Shown here: piece by piece, positions 51,001 to 59,756 of the stretch
Numbering within the stretch: the stretch's first letter is position 1
Layout of the letters: the number at the start of each line of letters is the position of its first letter
NCBI GenBank assembly: GCA_044223995.1
Contig: JBGALE010000010.1
Span: forward strand, 77,540-141,539
Length of the DNA: 64,000 nucleotides
DNA from: JACMLD01 sp044223995
GTDB lineage: Bacteria; Bacteroidota; Bacteroidia; Chitinophagales; Chitinophagaceae
Reading direction: 5' to 3'
The notes under the pieces: model-generated
Database searches by the model: none
What the model was told of the DNA's origin: nothing
Seen by the model: only the letters and a program-made list of their open reading frames with translations
Position numbers and translations under genes: made by a program

Positions 51001-54000
51001 TAGTTACTGATAAAATCATTCCCCAATCTTATCACCGCAACGAGTGAATTAGGCGCCAGGCCATCCACTGTTCCTCTTCCCTCAGCATGCACAAACATGG
51101 ATAGCGTACCATACTGGCGAAGATCGAGGTTGAATGTTTTGAAAACACCGCGTGCATCGCCTGCGGGAAGGTTACATATTTGCAGGCTCATACTTTGTTC
51201 ATTCTGCAAAATGTTTACGTTGTTATTGCTCAACTGCTGCTGACGTTCAATACCGGGAGGCGTTGCATAAGGAATCGGGGTACGTTTGCTGTTCTCTTCG
51301 ATATTTACAGCGAGTACATTAAACTCCGTACCAGTGTTGGCAGGCAGTGGTGTATAGTTTCCGGTGGTATCTACTTTGAATGTAAAATTTCTCCATTGGT
51401 TGCGTACCAGTTCCAGTTTGGCAAAACGGCAAACAACAGAATCTTCAAACCCGGTAAGGAACATCCTGATAAAACGAATGGATTTGAAGTCGGGGATATT
51501 GCCCACCTTTTTTTCGTAATCTGCAATGGGTACACGGAAGAGATACCAGTTTTCCGGTTTGCCATTGGGAATATTGGGTGTAAAGGAACGTTTGTCTGTA
51601 ATATAATTTTTACCCACCACCAACTGCCCGGGTATCAAATCGATCCTGTATTGGAAATATTCTTCCAGTTCATTCAATGTATTATCACGATTCAAATCTT
51701 CCTGGTCGGGATACAGAGTGAAAGCAGTTGTAATAGTAGAATTGTTGTCTGCAATTGGTGAATTACCCTGTGGGTTGTTGATTCTTTTATACCGCTCCAA
51801 AATATGCGCACTTTCCTGGTCGTACGTAGCATCACGATAATTCTTAAAATTATCACCAGCCGGGTCACCCGCTATTTTTTGGTAAGCAGCGGAACCGGTT
51901 CCGAGAATACCACCAATGACTGAAAGGTAATTTCCAAATTTTGTTGTCTCGGCAGCATCACCCAAACCATCCAAACCCACATCCTGGAAGGGGCGGTCAG
52001 CAGGATCATTGCTGAATGCCGTCGTCACCTGTATGGGATTTGCGGGAACATTTCCCCAAACAGAAGTATTGTCTACCGTTGCTTTTCCGTCTGCACCGGG
52101 CAAACCATTTTCAAATTGCCGGCGGCCATCTCTTAAAATATCTTCTGATACATTACCAAGGTTTAAATAAAACTGCCCACCCGTACTCGCAGGGTTTAAC
52201 AGGAAAGGATCCTGCATCCAGAACTCTACATACTCAACATTACCTGTTTCAAAATCTGTTTGATCAATGGAACGCATGATACCACCCCAACGCGTTTTCG
52301 GGTTGGCCAGTTTTCCATTGGGTAATATACTTCCTACTCTCGTATCAAAATTATAAGGACCACGATCCTGCGGGAAATATGCCAGATCAAAAGTGACCAA
52401 TTGTGCCTCACCGAAATTGGGTGTTTTGGTGGGATAAATTTCCTGCTGGTTGATGGCACGGATACGCGGGTCTGAAAAATCCTCATAACCTTTCACCGGG
52501 TTGTTCGTCCCTTTCGGATCTTGCAGGTTGGGCTCGATATTATACCATGCCAGTTGCGCACGGTTATAACCATAACTCAGGTCATTATTCAAACTTCCTT
52601 CGGGAAACAAACCATTGTTCTGCGGTGTGGATGCCAGTACCCAGTTGATCAGCGGGAAACGCAAATCAATATTACTTCTTGTTCCTTCGAAGTCGTCAAT
52701 ATATATCGAACCACTGGTTCCCTTTCCGATTTGTGGTGGGTGACCTGGTTTAATCACTGCTGCTTCACCATAAGCCTGTATACTACTCATTTCAGTAGTA
52801 TGGTAACCGGGCAGCTTATCGAGCCATCGGGTAAGTTTTGGAAATTCCGACCGGTAACTAAAATCTGTACCGAGCATGGTATTGCGAATGGGATCGCCAT
52901 CTGATGTACTGACTTTTGTAAAGAATGGCCGTTCACCCATCCGCACCAACTGTGCGCCAATGTTCATCGATTTCTTTGCCGTATTCTTGGCCTGGTAATC
53001 CAGTCGCAAGCCGAGATAATTGCGCTGCTGCAAACCAAACCCTGCATTGTTTTCAAATTGCACATTCACTGGTACACCCGAGTTGATAAGCGCCTGGTTT
53101 AAAATTTTCACCTGGCCCAAACTATAATCAACAGAATAATCAATTCCCTCGCGCAATACAGTTCCGCCCGATGTTACACTGACAGAACCCTGCGGTACGT
53201 TGAAAGCGCCCAGTGAAATCTCTGAAGCCGAAGATCCTTTTGCTTTACCACTGATGATATAACGGTCAAGGTTGGCATAGGTCTTTGCTATTTCCTTGAT
53301 GGTGTCGTACAGCGGGAAAAAGACATATTGATCTATCAAACTTTGCGGCGCACCATTGAATGCCCTTGCCTGTAAATCTCTACCGAAGGGTTCGAGTACG
53401 GGAAAAACAATGCGCGCCTGTTGTGAGAATATCGTTCGTTGTTCTATGTAGTCAAATATACCATCAGGCTGCGGATCATTTCGGTTGTTCAATGTATCCA
53501 ATCGCAATATTTGCAGTAAGGGGACGCCAGCGCGTGGGCCTTCCGGCAAATATCTTTTTGTTCCCAGGCTGGGTTGTTCGTATAAAATGTTTAACTGGAA
53601 ATCGGTTGGCTGAACACTACTGAGATAACTACCATCACGTGTTTTTAATACATACACGTTTTTCATCATCAAATCCCAGATAGGCAAATTGGGCCGTTGT
53701 GATGTTGCCTTCAGCAATTTCAGGAACAATACTTTTTGTGTTCCGAGTTTTGCAGCAGTGGTATCCGGTGGTACGTCCTGTGAAAATTCACCTACCTGGT
53801 AAATTTTCCCATTGTAACTGTACCGAAAAGCAATACCCAATACTTCATCAGACTGTAGTGGCGTATTCAATGACAAATAGCCCACCTGCGGATCAAAATA
53901 ATAATCTGCAGCCGTCAGTTTCCTTGCAAATGTTTTTTCAAAATCCTGCACCGGCGTTAGTCCTAGTGCATTTAACCTTGATGTGACAAAAGAAGAATTA

Positions 54001-55169
54001 CGGCTGGCAGGATCGTTGATGATACTCCGGTATAAATTATTTACGTCATTATCGGGCAAACCATTTGGCAATGGGCGATAGGGTTGAATATTTGAATTGA
54101 ATGGAGATGCTTCTCCCAAATCCATCAAACCAACCACGTCTCTTGTTTCGGTGGTAGAACCATTCCTGTTAGTTACCCAAACTTCCATTTGCAATACCTG
54201 CACCTGTGATGTTACTGCCGGAAGATTGGCCAATACTTTATTATAGTTATTACGGAAGTATTGCGCCAGCAGGAAGTGCCGGTTTTCTTCGTAGTCGTCT
54301 GCTTTGAATTCAAAAAGACTGGAAGCCGAACCACCCTGCAGGCCCAATGACTGTCTTTGTGAACGCTGATTGGCGAGTACAGAGGTTACATACAACTTAC
54401 CAAATTGCAATTGTGTTTTGATACCAAACAATTGTTGTGCGCCTTGTATCAGCGTTCCCTTGGTGGAGAAGGAAACGTTACCAGCCTCAATACGTTTGAT
54501 AATTTCATCGCTTGTTCCGCTATAGTCAAGCTTCAACTGGTTTTCAAAGTCAAATGTTGCCTGTGTATTGTAATTAATCGGCAGGCGCATTTTATCACCA
54601 ATATTACCTATCACACTCAGGTTGGCATTCATGTCAAAATCAAAACCTCCGTTCTTCCGGGCACGTTCAGGCAGCGTTGGATTTTTTATGTTTTGTCCCT
54701 GGTACCCTGCAATGATATCGACGCTTCCCTGTGGTTTGATTTCAATTTTTCCATTGCCGAAAATCCGGTTGAACAGGTTGTCGGTAACACTCAGCTTTGG
54801 TTTCAGCATTTTTTTATTAAGGCTGCTCAGGATGCTGGAACGTTTTTTAAAATAGTCGTCTTCCTGTTGCTTGCCGCGGATGCGCAGGTATTCGTCAAAG
54901 GTGAGATAAGTCGGTTTGCGGTAATACTGGTTCCCTATTTTTTCAATGATATAATATTGCTTTGTCTTGGGATCGTATTCTATCGAATCTTTGATATTGG
55001 CGGGGTCTTTTAAATCGAGGGAACTTCTGCCGGGGTTGGAAAATTTATCTCCCCTCCTGTCCTGGATGGGATATTTTAGGGAATCGCCGGGATTTGACTG
55101 GGCAAAAGACCTTGAACTACCACACAGTAAGAGGGTTAGCACTGCAGCAAGGGGTATAGCCTTAGTCAT
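48009..55169 (-). CDS. sprA: Type IX secretion translocon protein SprA (Sov)
   Basis: A giant outer membrane protein of 2386 residues, near the 2400 of Flavobacterium SprA, which forms the 36-strand barrel through which T9SS cargo leaves the cell. Signal peptide MTKAIPLAAVLTLLLCGSSR with cleavage near SFA-Q. The start at 55169 is preferred over 55196 because it begins the signal peptide. SprA-like segments include FNRIFGNGKIEIKPQG, NYNTQATFDFENQ, GSIYIDDFEGTRSNIDLR and NVGGPKGVLPE. The C-terminal third is beta-strand-rich. ruvA lies 73 bp upstream on the same strand, a neighbourhood kept in the phylum. Its likely cargo includes the two sorting-domain proteins encoded here. Confidence 0.95.
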   Translation of the reverse strand: MTKAIPLAAVLTLLLCGSSRSFAQSNPGDSLKYPIQDRRGDKFSNPGRSSLDLKDPANIKDSIEYDPKTKQYYIIEKIGNQYYRKPTYLTFDEYLRIRGKQQEDDYFKKRSSILSSLNKKMLKPKLSVTDNLFNRIFGNGKIEIKPQGSVDIIAGYQGQNIKNPTLPERARKNGGFDFDMNANLSVIGNIGDKMRLPINYNTQATFDFENQLKLDYSGTSDEIIKRIEAGNVSFSTKGTLIQGAQQLFGIKTQLQFGKLYVTSVLANQRSQRQSLGLQGGSASSLFEFKADDYEENRHFLLAQYFRNNYNKVLANLPAVTSQVQVLQMEVWVTNRNGSTTETRDVVGLMDLGEASPFNSNIQPYRPLPNGLPDNDVNNLYRSIINDPASRNSSFVTSRLNALGLTPVQDFEKTFARKLTAADYYFDPQVGYLSLNTPLQSDEVLGIAFRYSYNGKIYQVGEFSQDVPPDTTAAKLGTQKVLFLKLLKATSQRPNLPIWDLMMKNVYVLKTRDGSYLSSVQPTDFQLNILYEQPSLGTKRYLPEGPRAGVPLLQILRLDTLNNRNDPQPDGIFDYIEQRTIFSQQARIVFPVLEPFGRDLQARAFNGAPQSLIDQYVFFPLYDTIKEIAKTYANLDRYIISGKAKGSSASEISLGAFNVPQGSVSVTSGGTVLREGIDYSVDYSLGQVKILNQALINSGVPVNVQFENNAGFGLQQRNYLGLRLDYQAKNTAKKSMNIGAQLVRMGERPFFTKVSTSDGDPIRNTMLGTDFSYRSEFPKLTRWLDKLPGYHTTEMSSIQAYGEAAVIKPGHPPQIGKGTSGSIYIDDFEGTRSNIDLRFPLINWVLASTPQNNGLFPEGSLNNDLSYGYNRAQLAWYNIEPNLQDPKGTNNPVKGYEDFSDPRIRAINQQEIYPTKTPNFGEAQLVTFDLAYFPQDRGPYNFDTRVGSILPNGKLANPKTRWGGIMRSIDQTDFETGNVEYVEFWMQDPFLLNPASTGGQFYLNLGNVSEDILRDGRRQFENGLPGADGKATVDNTSVWGNVPANPIQVTTAFSNDPADRPFQDVGLDGLGDAAETTKFGNYLSVIGGILGTGSAAYQKIAGDPAGDNFKNYRDATYDQESAHILERYKRINNPQGNSPIADNNSTITTAFTLYPDQEDLNRDNTLNELEEYFQYRIDLIPGQLVVGKNYITDKRSFTPNIPNGKPENWYLFRVPIADYEKKVGNIPDFKSIRFIRMFLTGFEDSVVCRFAKLELVRNQWRNFTFKVDTTGNYTPLPANTGTEFNVLAVNIEENSKRTPIPYATPPGIERQQQLSNNNVNILQNEQSMSLQICNLPAGDARGVFKTFNLDLRQYGTLSMFVHAEGRGTVDGLAPNSLVAVIRLGNDFISNYYEIKIPLTKTDWNTTDPAKIWPTENELNLSLSRLTSLKVSRNNAGQPNIYYKETDADGKSYAILGNPNLGEVRGMFLGIQNITNSPICTEAWFNELRLSDLNEKGGWAALGRVDVKLADLGTLSLSGSFKGIGFGNLDQRVNERSKENLSQFDAATNLEMGKFFPQKTGISIPVYASYSQTISTPEFDPYDLDIKLKDKLNAAGAKRDSIKSDAIEITTIKTINFTNVKKNNTTGKKQKLWSIENFDVSFSYTKQEHHNPLIESDELITHRGGLGYNYSSSPKYIEPFKRLIKSSSPWYKMIKDFNFSPMPSILSFRADAKRQFGAFRPRNVGGPKGVLPETYNKYFTFDRYYTLRWDFTRSLNLDFNATNNARVDEAPGRLSTFEKRQMWNNFFRGGRNIAYQQQATFSYVLPTNKLPLLDWTTMRVGYVAKFGWLASSLDSVAKSMGNFLNNSQDKNATAELDFTKLYVKSRFLRAIDWDAPKAAPAPPPVPGKKNVADSTSKGKKKKVAKNPNELPEVNLAVKVLARILTSVKRMSITYNSTGTTSLAGYTDSTKVFGLDPKTGAPGLDFVLGRQPDTNYINKYANRGYFTHNPLLNNLNRQDYNQRLSITAQLIPVRDLTIDLNVDKTFGKTYSELFKDTTGTSGFSRLSPYSSGSFSVSYISFKTLFEKVKSNEVSNTFLKFQDYRLIISKRLGEANPYSKVQNTDGYYKGYTKYSQEVLIPAFIAAYTGKDPNKVSLIKQDNSAITSNPFSGIKPLPNWRLVYSGLTRIPGMEKIFSTLTITHAYSSTLSMNSFNSALLFQDPLKVNYPGFIDSLSGNFIPYFLVPNITISEQFAPFIDIDAQFTNQLGARFEYKKSRQLSLSLVDFQLSEARSTEFTVGARWRKRGFPLPFKVPFSKKDTKKLDNDITFILDLSVRDDITSNSRLDQVVSLPTAGQKVIRISPSIDYVLNNRVKVILYFEQTRNIPKISTSAPITNTKGGVKINISLAQ

Positions 55170-55242
55170 CAGTTTTGATCGTAGTAAAAAAAACAAGTCT
55201 TTTTCTCAGGAATTAGTTAGGTAGAAATGGGGATCAATAGGC

Positions 55243-55827
55243 TTATATTGTTTTCAGTGCTTGTTTGATGATGTCTTCTACTTTTAAGGAGGCAGGTGAA
55301 GTTGATATTACCTTCTTTACCGCCTGTTCTGCTGCCTGCCGGTTGATGCCTAAAGCAAGCAAGGCATTTAACGCATCAGCTTCTAAAGTATTGTCTACCA
55401 ATGAACCTATATTTAACTCGATACTTTGTTTACCCAGTTTATCGCGCAATTCCAATACCACGCGCTCTGCTGTCTTCCTACCGATACCTTTGATACTTTC
55501 CAGCAGTTTTACATTTCCCTGCACGATGGCGCTGGCTATTTCATCGGGTTTCATGGATGACAGCATTACCCGTGCGGTAGCTGCTCCTATCCCGTTGACG
55601 CCAATAAGCTGGATAAATATTTCCCTTTCTTTCAAATCGGCAAAACCGTATAAGACCTGTGCATCTTCCCGGATATGAAAGTAGGTATGCAGCAAACCAT
55701 GGTCCTGCGACTGGATGCTGGAATAGGTATTGAGACTCACCTGCACTTCATACCCCACACCGTTGACATCTACGATGACGGTTGCCGGCGTTTTGCGGAT
55801 AAAGTTACCTTTCACAAAGGCTATCAT
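55243..55827 (-). CDS. ruvA: Holliday junction branch migration subunit RuvA
   Basis: A 194-residue tetramer-forming subunit that binds Holliday junctions and recruits RuvB. OB fold at 1-65 (MIAFVKGNFIRK, VDVNGVGYEVQV), two helix-hairpin-helix motifs (LIGVNGIGAATARVML and IKGIGRKTAERVV), and a C-terminal RuvB-contact domain (LNALLALGINRQAAEQAV). Full length. It is the first gene of a possible ruvA-sprA unit; the 249 bp upstream contain the divergent rpsF promoter. Confidence 0.96.
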   Translation of the reverse strand: MIAFVKGNFIRKTPATVIVDVNGVGYEVQVSLNTYSSIQSQDHGLLHTYFHIREDAQVLYGFADLKEREIFIQLIGVNGIGAATARVMLSSMKPDEIASAIVQGNVKLLESIKGIGRKTAERVVLELRDKLGKQSIELNIGSLVDNTLEADALNALLALGINRQAAEQAVKKVISTSPASLKVEDIIKQALKTI

Positions 55828-56011
55828 GGCTGCGAAAATAAGGGAAATATAGTTTTGAGAATCAGGGCTATCGGGTAAATAGGGATAAGCACCTAGCCTG
55901 AATTACCGGCATGCCCTGCCTTTTTGGAAGGCAGTTTTAAAATCTGTCAAAGGAATAGCTGATTAGCCTAGTTTTTATCTATGAAAAAGGCCAAAACTTT
56001 GTACTGAAAGC

Positions 56012-56042
56012 TTTGCCCGTAAGCTGCTTTCCCCTACCTTTG
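56012..56042 (+). promoter_or_regulatory. Promoter of the rpsF-rpsR-rplI operon
   Basis: TTTG at 56012-56015, a 19-base spacer and TACCTTTG at 56035-56042, both consensus. The leader before rpsF is about 30 bases and contains a run of T and A. Confidence 0.7.
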
Positions 56043-56076
56043 CAGCCCAATTATTTTTTAACTAAAAACAGGGATC

Positions 56077-56433
56077 ATGAACAATTATGAATTGATGGTG
56101 ATTTTTACCCCTGTGCTTTCTGAGGAAGATTTTAAAGCTGCCCAGAAAAAATATGCTTCGCTTGTTAAAGAGAACGGCGGAACTATTGTGCACGAGAATC
56201 CCTGGGGACTAAAATCACTGGCGTATCCCATAGCCAAAAAGACCACTGGTCTTTACTGGGTATTGGAATATAGTGCGCCATCCACCTTCAATGAGAAGTT
56301 GAAAATTCAGCTTCTTCGCGACGAGAGTGTTCTCCGTCACATGTTTACCAAGCTCGATAAATACGCCGTCGAGTACAATACAAAAAAGAGAAGTGGTGTA
56401 AAATCAGAAACCCTTAAAGCAGTGGAGGCTTAA
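56077..56433 (+). CDS. rpsF: Small ribosomal subunit protein bS6
   Basis: A 118-residue protein starting MNNYELMVIFTPVLSEEDF, with the usual LAYPIAKKTTGLYWVLEY strand pair and RDESVLRHMFTK. It pairs with S18 on the platform of the 30S subunit. First gene of the S6-S18-L9 operon; S18 starts 4 bp after its stop. Confidence 0.97.
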   Translation: MNNYELMVIFTPVLSEEDFKAAQKKYASLVKENGGTIVHENPWGLKSLAYPIAKKTTGLYWVLEYSAPSTFNEKLKIQLLRDESVLRHMFTKLDKYAVEYNTKKRSGVKSETLKAVEA

Positions 56434-56437
56434 TACT

Positions 56438-56704
56438 ATGGCAAAAGCAAATGAGATTAAGTACCTGACAGCGATTAAGACCGAAAAACGTCAAAAGAAA
56501 TACTGCCGTTTTAAGAAAATGGGCATTAAGTACATTGACTACAAAGACGGTGAGTTTCTGAAAAAATTTTTGAACGAGCAGGGTAAATTGTTGCCCCGCC
56601 GCATTACCGGCAACTCGCTGAAATACCAGCGTAAAGTTTCTGATGCGGTGAAAAAAGCCCGTCAAATGGCGATATTGCCGTACGTTACTGACTTATTAAA
56701 GTAA
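56438..56704 (+). CDS. rpsR: Small ribosomal subunit protein bS18
   Basis: An 88-residue protein with the S18 core YIDYKDGEFLKKFLNEQGKLLPRRITGN and KARQMAILPYV. Binds next to S6 on 16S rRNA. The N-terminus is basic. Tightly spaced between rpsF and rplI; the rplI ATG follows 12 bp after the stop, with a GAGGAGG-type purine stretch in front, one of the few Shine-Dalgarno-like sites in the window. Confidence 0.97.
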   Translation: MAKANEIKYLTAIKTEKRQKKYCRFKKMGIKYIDYKDGEFLKKFLNEQGKLLPRRITGNSLKYQRKVSDAVKKARQMAILPYVTDLLK

Positions 56705-56716
56705 GAGGAGGCTACC

Positions 56717-57163
56717 ATGAACGTAATATTAATACAAGACGTAGACAACCTGGGCGCCGCCAATGAACTGGTAAAAGTAAGAAACGGCTATGCGCGCAAT
56801 TTCCTGATTCCTCAGAAGAAGGCTGTAGAAGCCAACCCTTCCAACATGAAACAACTGGAAGAGAAGATGAAACAGCAGAGGAAAAAGGAAGAAAAATTAC
56901 TGGCAGAAATCAACCAGGTCATTGCAAAACTGCAGGACGGCCCCGTAAAAATCGGGGCGAAAACTGGTACCAGCGGAAAGATTTTTGGTAGCGTAACTTC
57001 CCTGCAGCTGGCACGTGCCATCCGTGAGCAGAAGGGCTATGAAATCGACCGTAAACGCATCAGCATCGCTGACGAGGTAAAAGAACTGGGAACTTATAAA
57101 GCTGTTATCGATTTCGGCAATGGTAAATCTACCGAGCTGGAATTCGAGGTAGGAGCTGAATAA
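56717..57163 (+). CDS. rplI: Large ribosomal subunit protein bL9
   Basis: A 148-residue protein. The N-terminal RNA-binding domain has VILIQDVDNLGAANELVKVRNGYARNFLIP, and a long connecting helix (QLEEKMKQQRKKEEKL) leads to the C-terminal domain with GKIFGSVTSLQLA. Located at the base of the L1 stalk. Last gene of the operon, followed by a strong terminator. Confidence 0.97.
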   Translation: MNVILIQDVDNLGAANELVKVRNGYARNFLIPQKKAVEANPSNMKQLEEKMKQQRKKEEKLLAEINQVIAKLQDGPVKIGAKTGTSGKIFGSVTSLQLARAIREQKGYEIDRKRISIADEVKELGTYKAVIDFGNGKSTELEFEVGAE

Positions 57164-57183
57164 TTCGCCTTTCTACATAACTG

Positions 57184-57216
57184 ATTCCGGGCTTTTTTGG
57201 GCCCGGAATTTTTTTT
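57184..57216 (+). terminator. Intrinsic terminator of the rpsF operon
   Basis: ATTCCGGGC (57184-57192) pairs with GCCCGGAAT (57201-57209) with an 8-base loop and a run of eight T residues. Confidence 0.92.
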
Positions 57217-57399
57217 GTCCGTCCCCCAAAAACCTTTCCCAGTCTCAATTATTTCTCTATCTTCGTTCTTGGTTCCTAATGATCTTTACAGTCTCGCATT
57301 GTGCTCTGAGCGTTTTCAGCAAATGTTCCCCAGGGTTTAATGTTTCACTGTTCTCATTTAGGGTCTCATTAATTTGTTTCACTCACAAACTGTAAAAAA

Positions 57400-57804
57400 A
57401 TGAACATTTATGTTGGAAACCTCAGCTGGAATTTGACTGAGGAAGATCTCTCTAACTTATTCACTCCGTATGGCGAAGTTGTTTCTGCCAAAATCGTTAC
57501 AGACAAATTCAACAACAACCGTAGCAAAGGCTTTGGTTTTGTTGAAATGACAAACGATACTGAAGGCCAGGCTGCTATTGCAGCTTTAAATGGTTCTGAA
57601 GTTGACGGCCGTAACATTGTAGTTAATGAATCACAACCCAAACCATCTGGTGGTGGTGGCGGCGGATTCAAAAAACGCAGCTTTGGCGGCGGCGGCGGTG
57701 GAAGCCGTGGCGGTTATGGCGGCGGTGGCGGAAGCCGCGGCGGTGGATATGGTGGCGGCGGAAACCGTGACCGTGGAGGTTTTAACAGAAGAAGCGATTA
57801 TTAA
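57400..57804 (+). CDS. Glycine-rich RRM RNA-binding protein
   Basis: A 134-residue protein with one RNA recognition motif (1-80) and a Gly/Arg tail (about 87-134, GGGGGSRGGYGGG-type repeats ending in RGGFNRRSDY). RNP2 is IYVGNL and RNP1 is KGFGFVEM, so the aromatic RNA-stacking residues are present. Such proteins in bacteria are often cold-inducible RNA chaperones resembling plant and cyanobacterial Rbp proteins. The 183 bp between the preceding terminator and the ATG carry only imperfect promoter boxes (TATCTTCG at 57258, TTAATTTG at 57369), so leader length is uncertain. Confidence 0.93.
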   Translation: MNIYVGNLSWNLTEEDLSNLFTPYGEVVSAKIVTDKFNNNRSKGFGFVEMTNDTEGQAAIAALNGSEVDGRNIVVNESQPKPSGGGGGGFKKRSFGGGGGGSRGGYGGGGGSRGGGYGGGGNRDRGGFNRRSDY

Positions 57805-57830
57805 TTTGCGTTCAGCAATCAATAATTTTG

Positions 57831-57860
57831 AAGTCCGGAAGTAATTCCGGACTTTTTTTA
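57831..57860 (+). terminator. Intrinsic terminator of the RRM protein gene
   Basis: AAGTCCGGAA (57831-57840) pairs with TTCCGGACTT (57845-57854) around GTAA, with trailing T residues. It sits about 13 bp before the next ATG. Confidence 0.92.
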
Positions 57861-57872
57861 TTTTATTTATGT

Positions 57873-58757
57873 ATGAATAAACCAACTGTTTCTTCCATTA
57901 TCGCCGGGTGCATGAAATGGGGTGCATGGGGCGCAAAACTTTCTGCCACACAATATCAGCAATTAATTGAAACCTGCCTGGAAACAGGTGTTACTACTTT
58001 TGATCATGCAGATATATACGGACATTATACCACTGAAGAAGAATTTGGAAAAGTATTGGCTGTGCAGCCACATTTACGGCAGCACATGCAGATCATTACC
58101 AAATGTGGCATAAAGATGGTAACACCTCATCGTCCCGATCATTTAATTAAATCGTACGACACATCGAAAGAACACATCATTTTTTCTGCTGAGAACTCCT
58201 TAAAAAATCTCAACACGGATTACATCGATATTTTACTGATACACCGGCCTGATCCTTTACTGCACGCCGATGAAGTGGCTGAAGCATTTACGCAATTGAA
58301 ACAGCAGGGAAAGGTCCATCATTTTGGCGTATCGAATTTTACTGTTGAACAAACGGCATTGTTGTTATCAAGGTTCCCGCTGTGTATGAACCAGGTGGAG
58401 ATTTCCATCCTGCATATGGAAGCATTTACCAATGGTGTGTTGGATCAATGCCAGCAATACGGTTTATTGCCGGCGGCCTGGTCTCCATTGGGTGGTGGCA
58501 ATTTATTTTCAGATTCAGAAGATGAAAGAAATAAAAGAATTATTGCTGTTGCTGAAATGCTGGCACAAAAATACCAGCATACGCCCGATCAAATATTGCT
58601 AAACTGGCTGATGAAACATCCATCCGGGATCATTCCTGTTACCGGCACTTCAAAGGCAGAAAGGATCAGGGCGGCTGCACAGGCTGCCTCGTTCACCATC
58701 AGCAGGGAAGAATGGTTTCTTCTCTGGCGCGCATCTGCCGGCAGAGAGGTGGCTTGA
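57873..58757 (+). CDS. Aldo/keto reductase, YdhF-like
   Basis: A 294-residue NADPH-dependent TIM-barrel oxidoreductase. The catalytic tetrad appears as Asp and Tyr in FDHADIYGHY, Lys in IITKCGIK and His in DILLIHRPDP. NADPH-binding GTSKAERI near residue 258 is typical. ATG 57873 was preferred to 57828, which lies in the preceding terminator. It is closest in pattern to YdhF-type reductases of unknown natural substrate. It faces the lipid kinase gene; their stops are 2 bp apart. Confidence 0.92.
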   Translation: MNKPTVSSIIAGCMKWGAWGAKLSATQYQQLIETCLETGVTTFDHADIYGHYTTEEEFGKVLAVQPHLRQHMQIITKCGIKMVTPHRPDHLIKSYDTSKEHIIFSAENSLKNLNTDYIDILLIHRPDPLLHADEVAEAFTQLKQQGKVHHFGVSNFTVEQTALLLSRFPLCMNQVEISILHMEAFTNGVLDQCQQYGLLPAAWSPLGGGNLFSDSEDERNKRIIAVAEMLAQKYQHTPDQILLNWLMKHPSGIIPVTGTSKAERIRAAAQAASFTISREEWFLLWRASAGREVA

Positions 58758-58759
58758 TA

Positions 58760-59626
58760 TCAATAATAAAAATGGAACTGCCCTGGCAATATGTGTATTT
58801 CAAATTTATCGGCTTCCATTAACTCTCCGTCAAGGTGTGCAGCAATGATTTGATGGGTACTGATTGTAATATGCTTCTCTTTAAAACATTCGGCAAATGA
58901 TAATGTAAGGTGTTTACCTTTTTCCACTTTTGGCAAACAAAGAAAACGGCGCAGCGGTGCTATCTTTTTTATCAGCACGATATCTAAATTACTATCGCTG
59001 ATATCAGCCCGTGGCGCTACCAGGAAACCACCGCCATAGCGTGATCCATTGGCAACGCTGATCATAAACAAATGCTCCTTTCGCTGCTGCTGGCCGTATT
59101 CGAGTATAACATATTTCTCGTGGTAGGAAAATATTTTTCGGATGACCACCGACAGGTAAGCAAGGTGTCCTGCAGATAAAAATCGTTTTGTACCCATTGC
59201 TTTTACCACTTCTCCATCGAAGCCAATACCCACCCCATTGATGAAATATTTTCCATTGCAAATGCCGGCATCTACATTTTTTATCCTTGCATCCAATACC
59301 CTGCTGTAGTATTCATCAATGGAAAGGTTGCCGTATAATTTCCAGGCAAAATCGTTTCCGCTACCTCCTTTAAACAAAGCCACAGGTATCGTGATCGAGG
59401 GGTACCGGTTAATAAAATAATTAAGGGTACCATCACCACCTACCAGCCATACAGAGGTGAAACCATTGAAATCTGGCGGCCAATCTTTTGTAAACAACTC
59501 AAAGCTGAGAGAAGATTCTTTCAGCCGGGTTTCCAGTTGGCCGATAACAGACACAGACTTTCCCTTACCCGCAAGCGGGTTGCACAGTAAGGCAATCTTA
59601 TCTCTACCAGGGTCAGTTGCTAACAC
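58760..59626 (-). CDS. Diacylglycerol kinase-family lipid kinase (YegS/DgkB-like)
   Basis: A 288-residue soluble lipid kinase. The catalytic-domain motifs are NPLAGKGKS near the start, VWLVGGDGTLNYFINRY (the GGDGT nucleotide loop) and GGSGNDFAWKLYG. The C-terminal beta domain includes DAGICNGKYFINGVGIGFDGE and DGELMEA. It probably phosphorylates diacylglycerol or a related lipid; sphingosine-type substrates are possible because many Bacteroidota make sphingolipids. It is transcribed away from the Gfo/Idh/MocA gene, which starts about 130 bp from its own start. Confidence 0.9.
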   Translation of the reverse strand: MLATDPGRDKIALLCNPLAGKGKSVSVIGQLETRLKESSLSFELFTKDWPPDFNGFTSVWLVGGDGTLNYFINRYPSITIPVALFKGGSGNDFAWKLYGNLSIDEYYSRVLDARIKNVDAGICNGKYFINGVGIGFDGEVVKAMGTKRFLSAGHLAYLSVVIRKIFSYHEKYVILEYGQQQRKEHLFMISVANGSRYGGGFLVAPRADISDSNLDIVLIKKIAPLRRFLCLPKVEKGKHLTLSFAECFKEKHITISTHQIIAAHLDGELMEADKFEIHILPGQFHFYY

Positions 59627-59756
59627 AGTAATAAATGATTAATTGTTATAATCCGAAACCTTTCCAAATATAATGAAGCGGTTAAACTTTAATTATACTA
59701 TTTTACCTGATGGTACAGCGCTATTAATTTTTATCTTTAGTAAACAAACCAAACTT

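Noticed and set aside
54405..55013. 202-codon plus-strand frame
   Set aside because: Antisense to sprA; the sprA frame is unmistakable and this one has no recognisable features.
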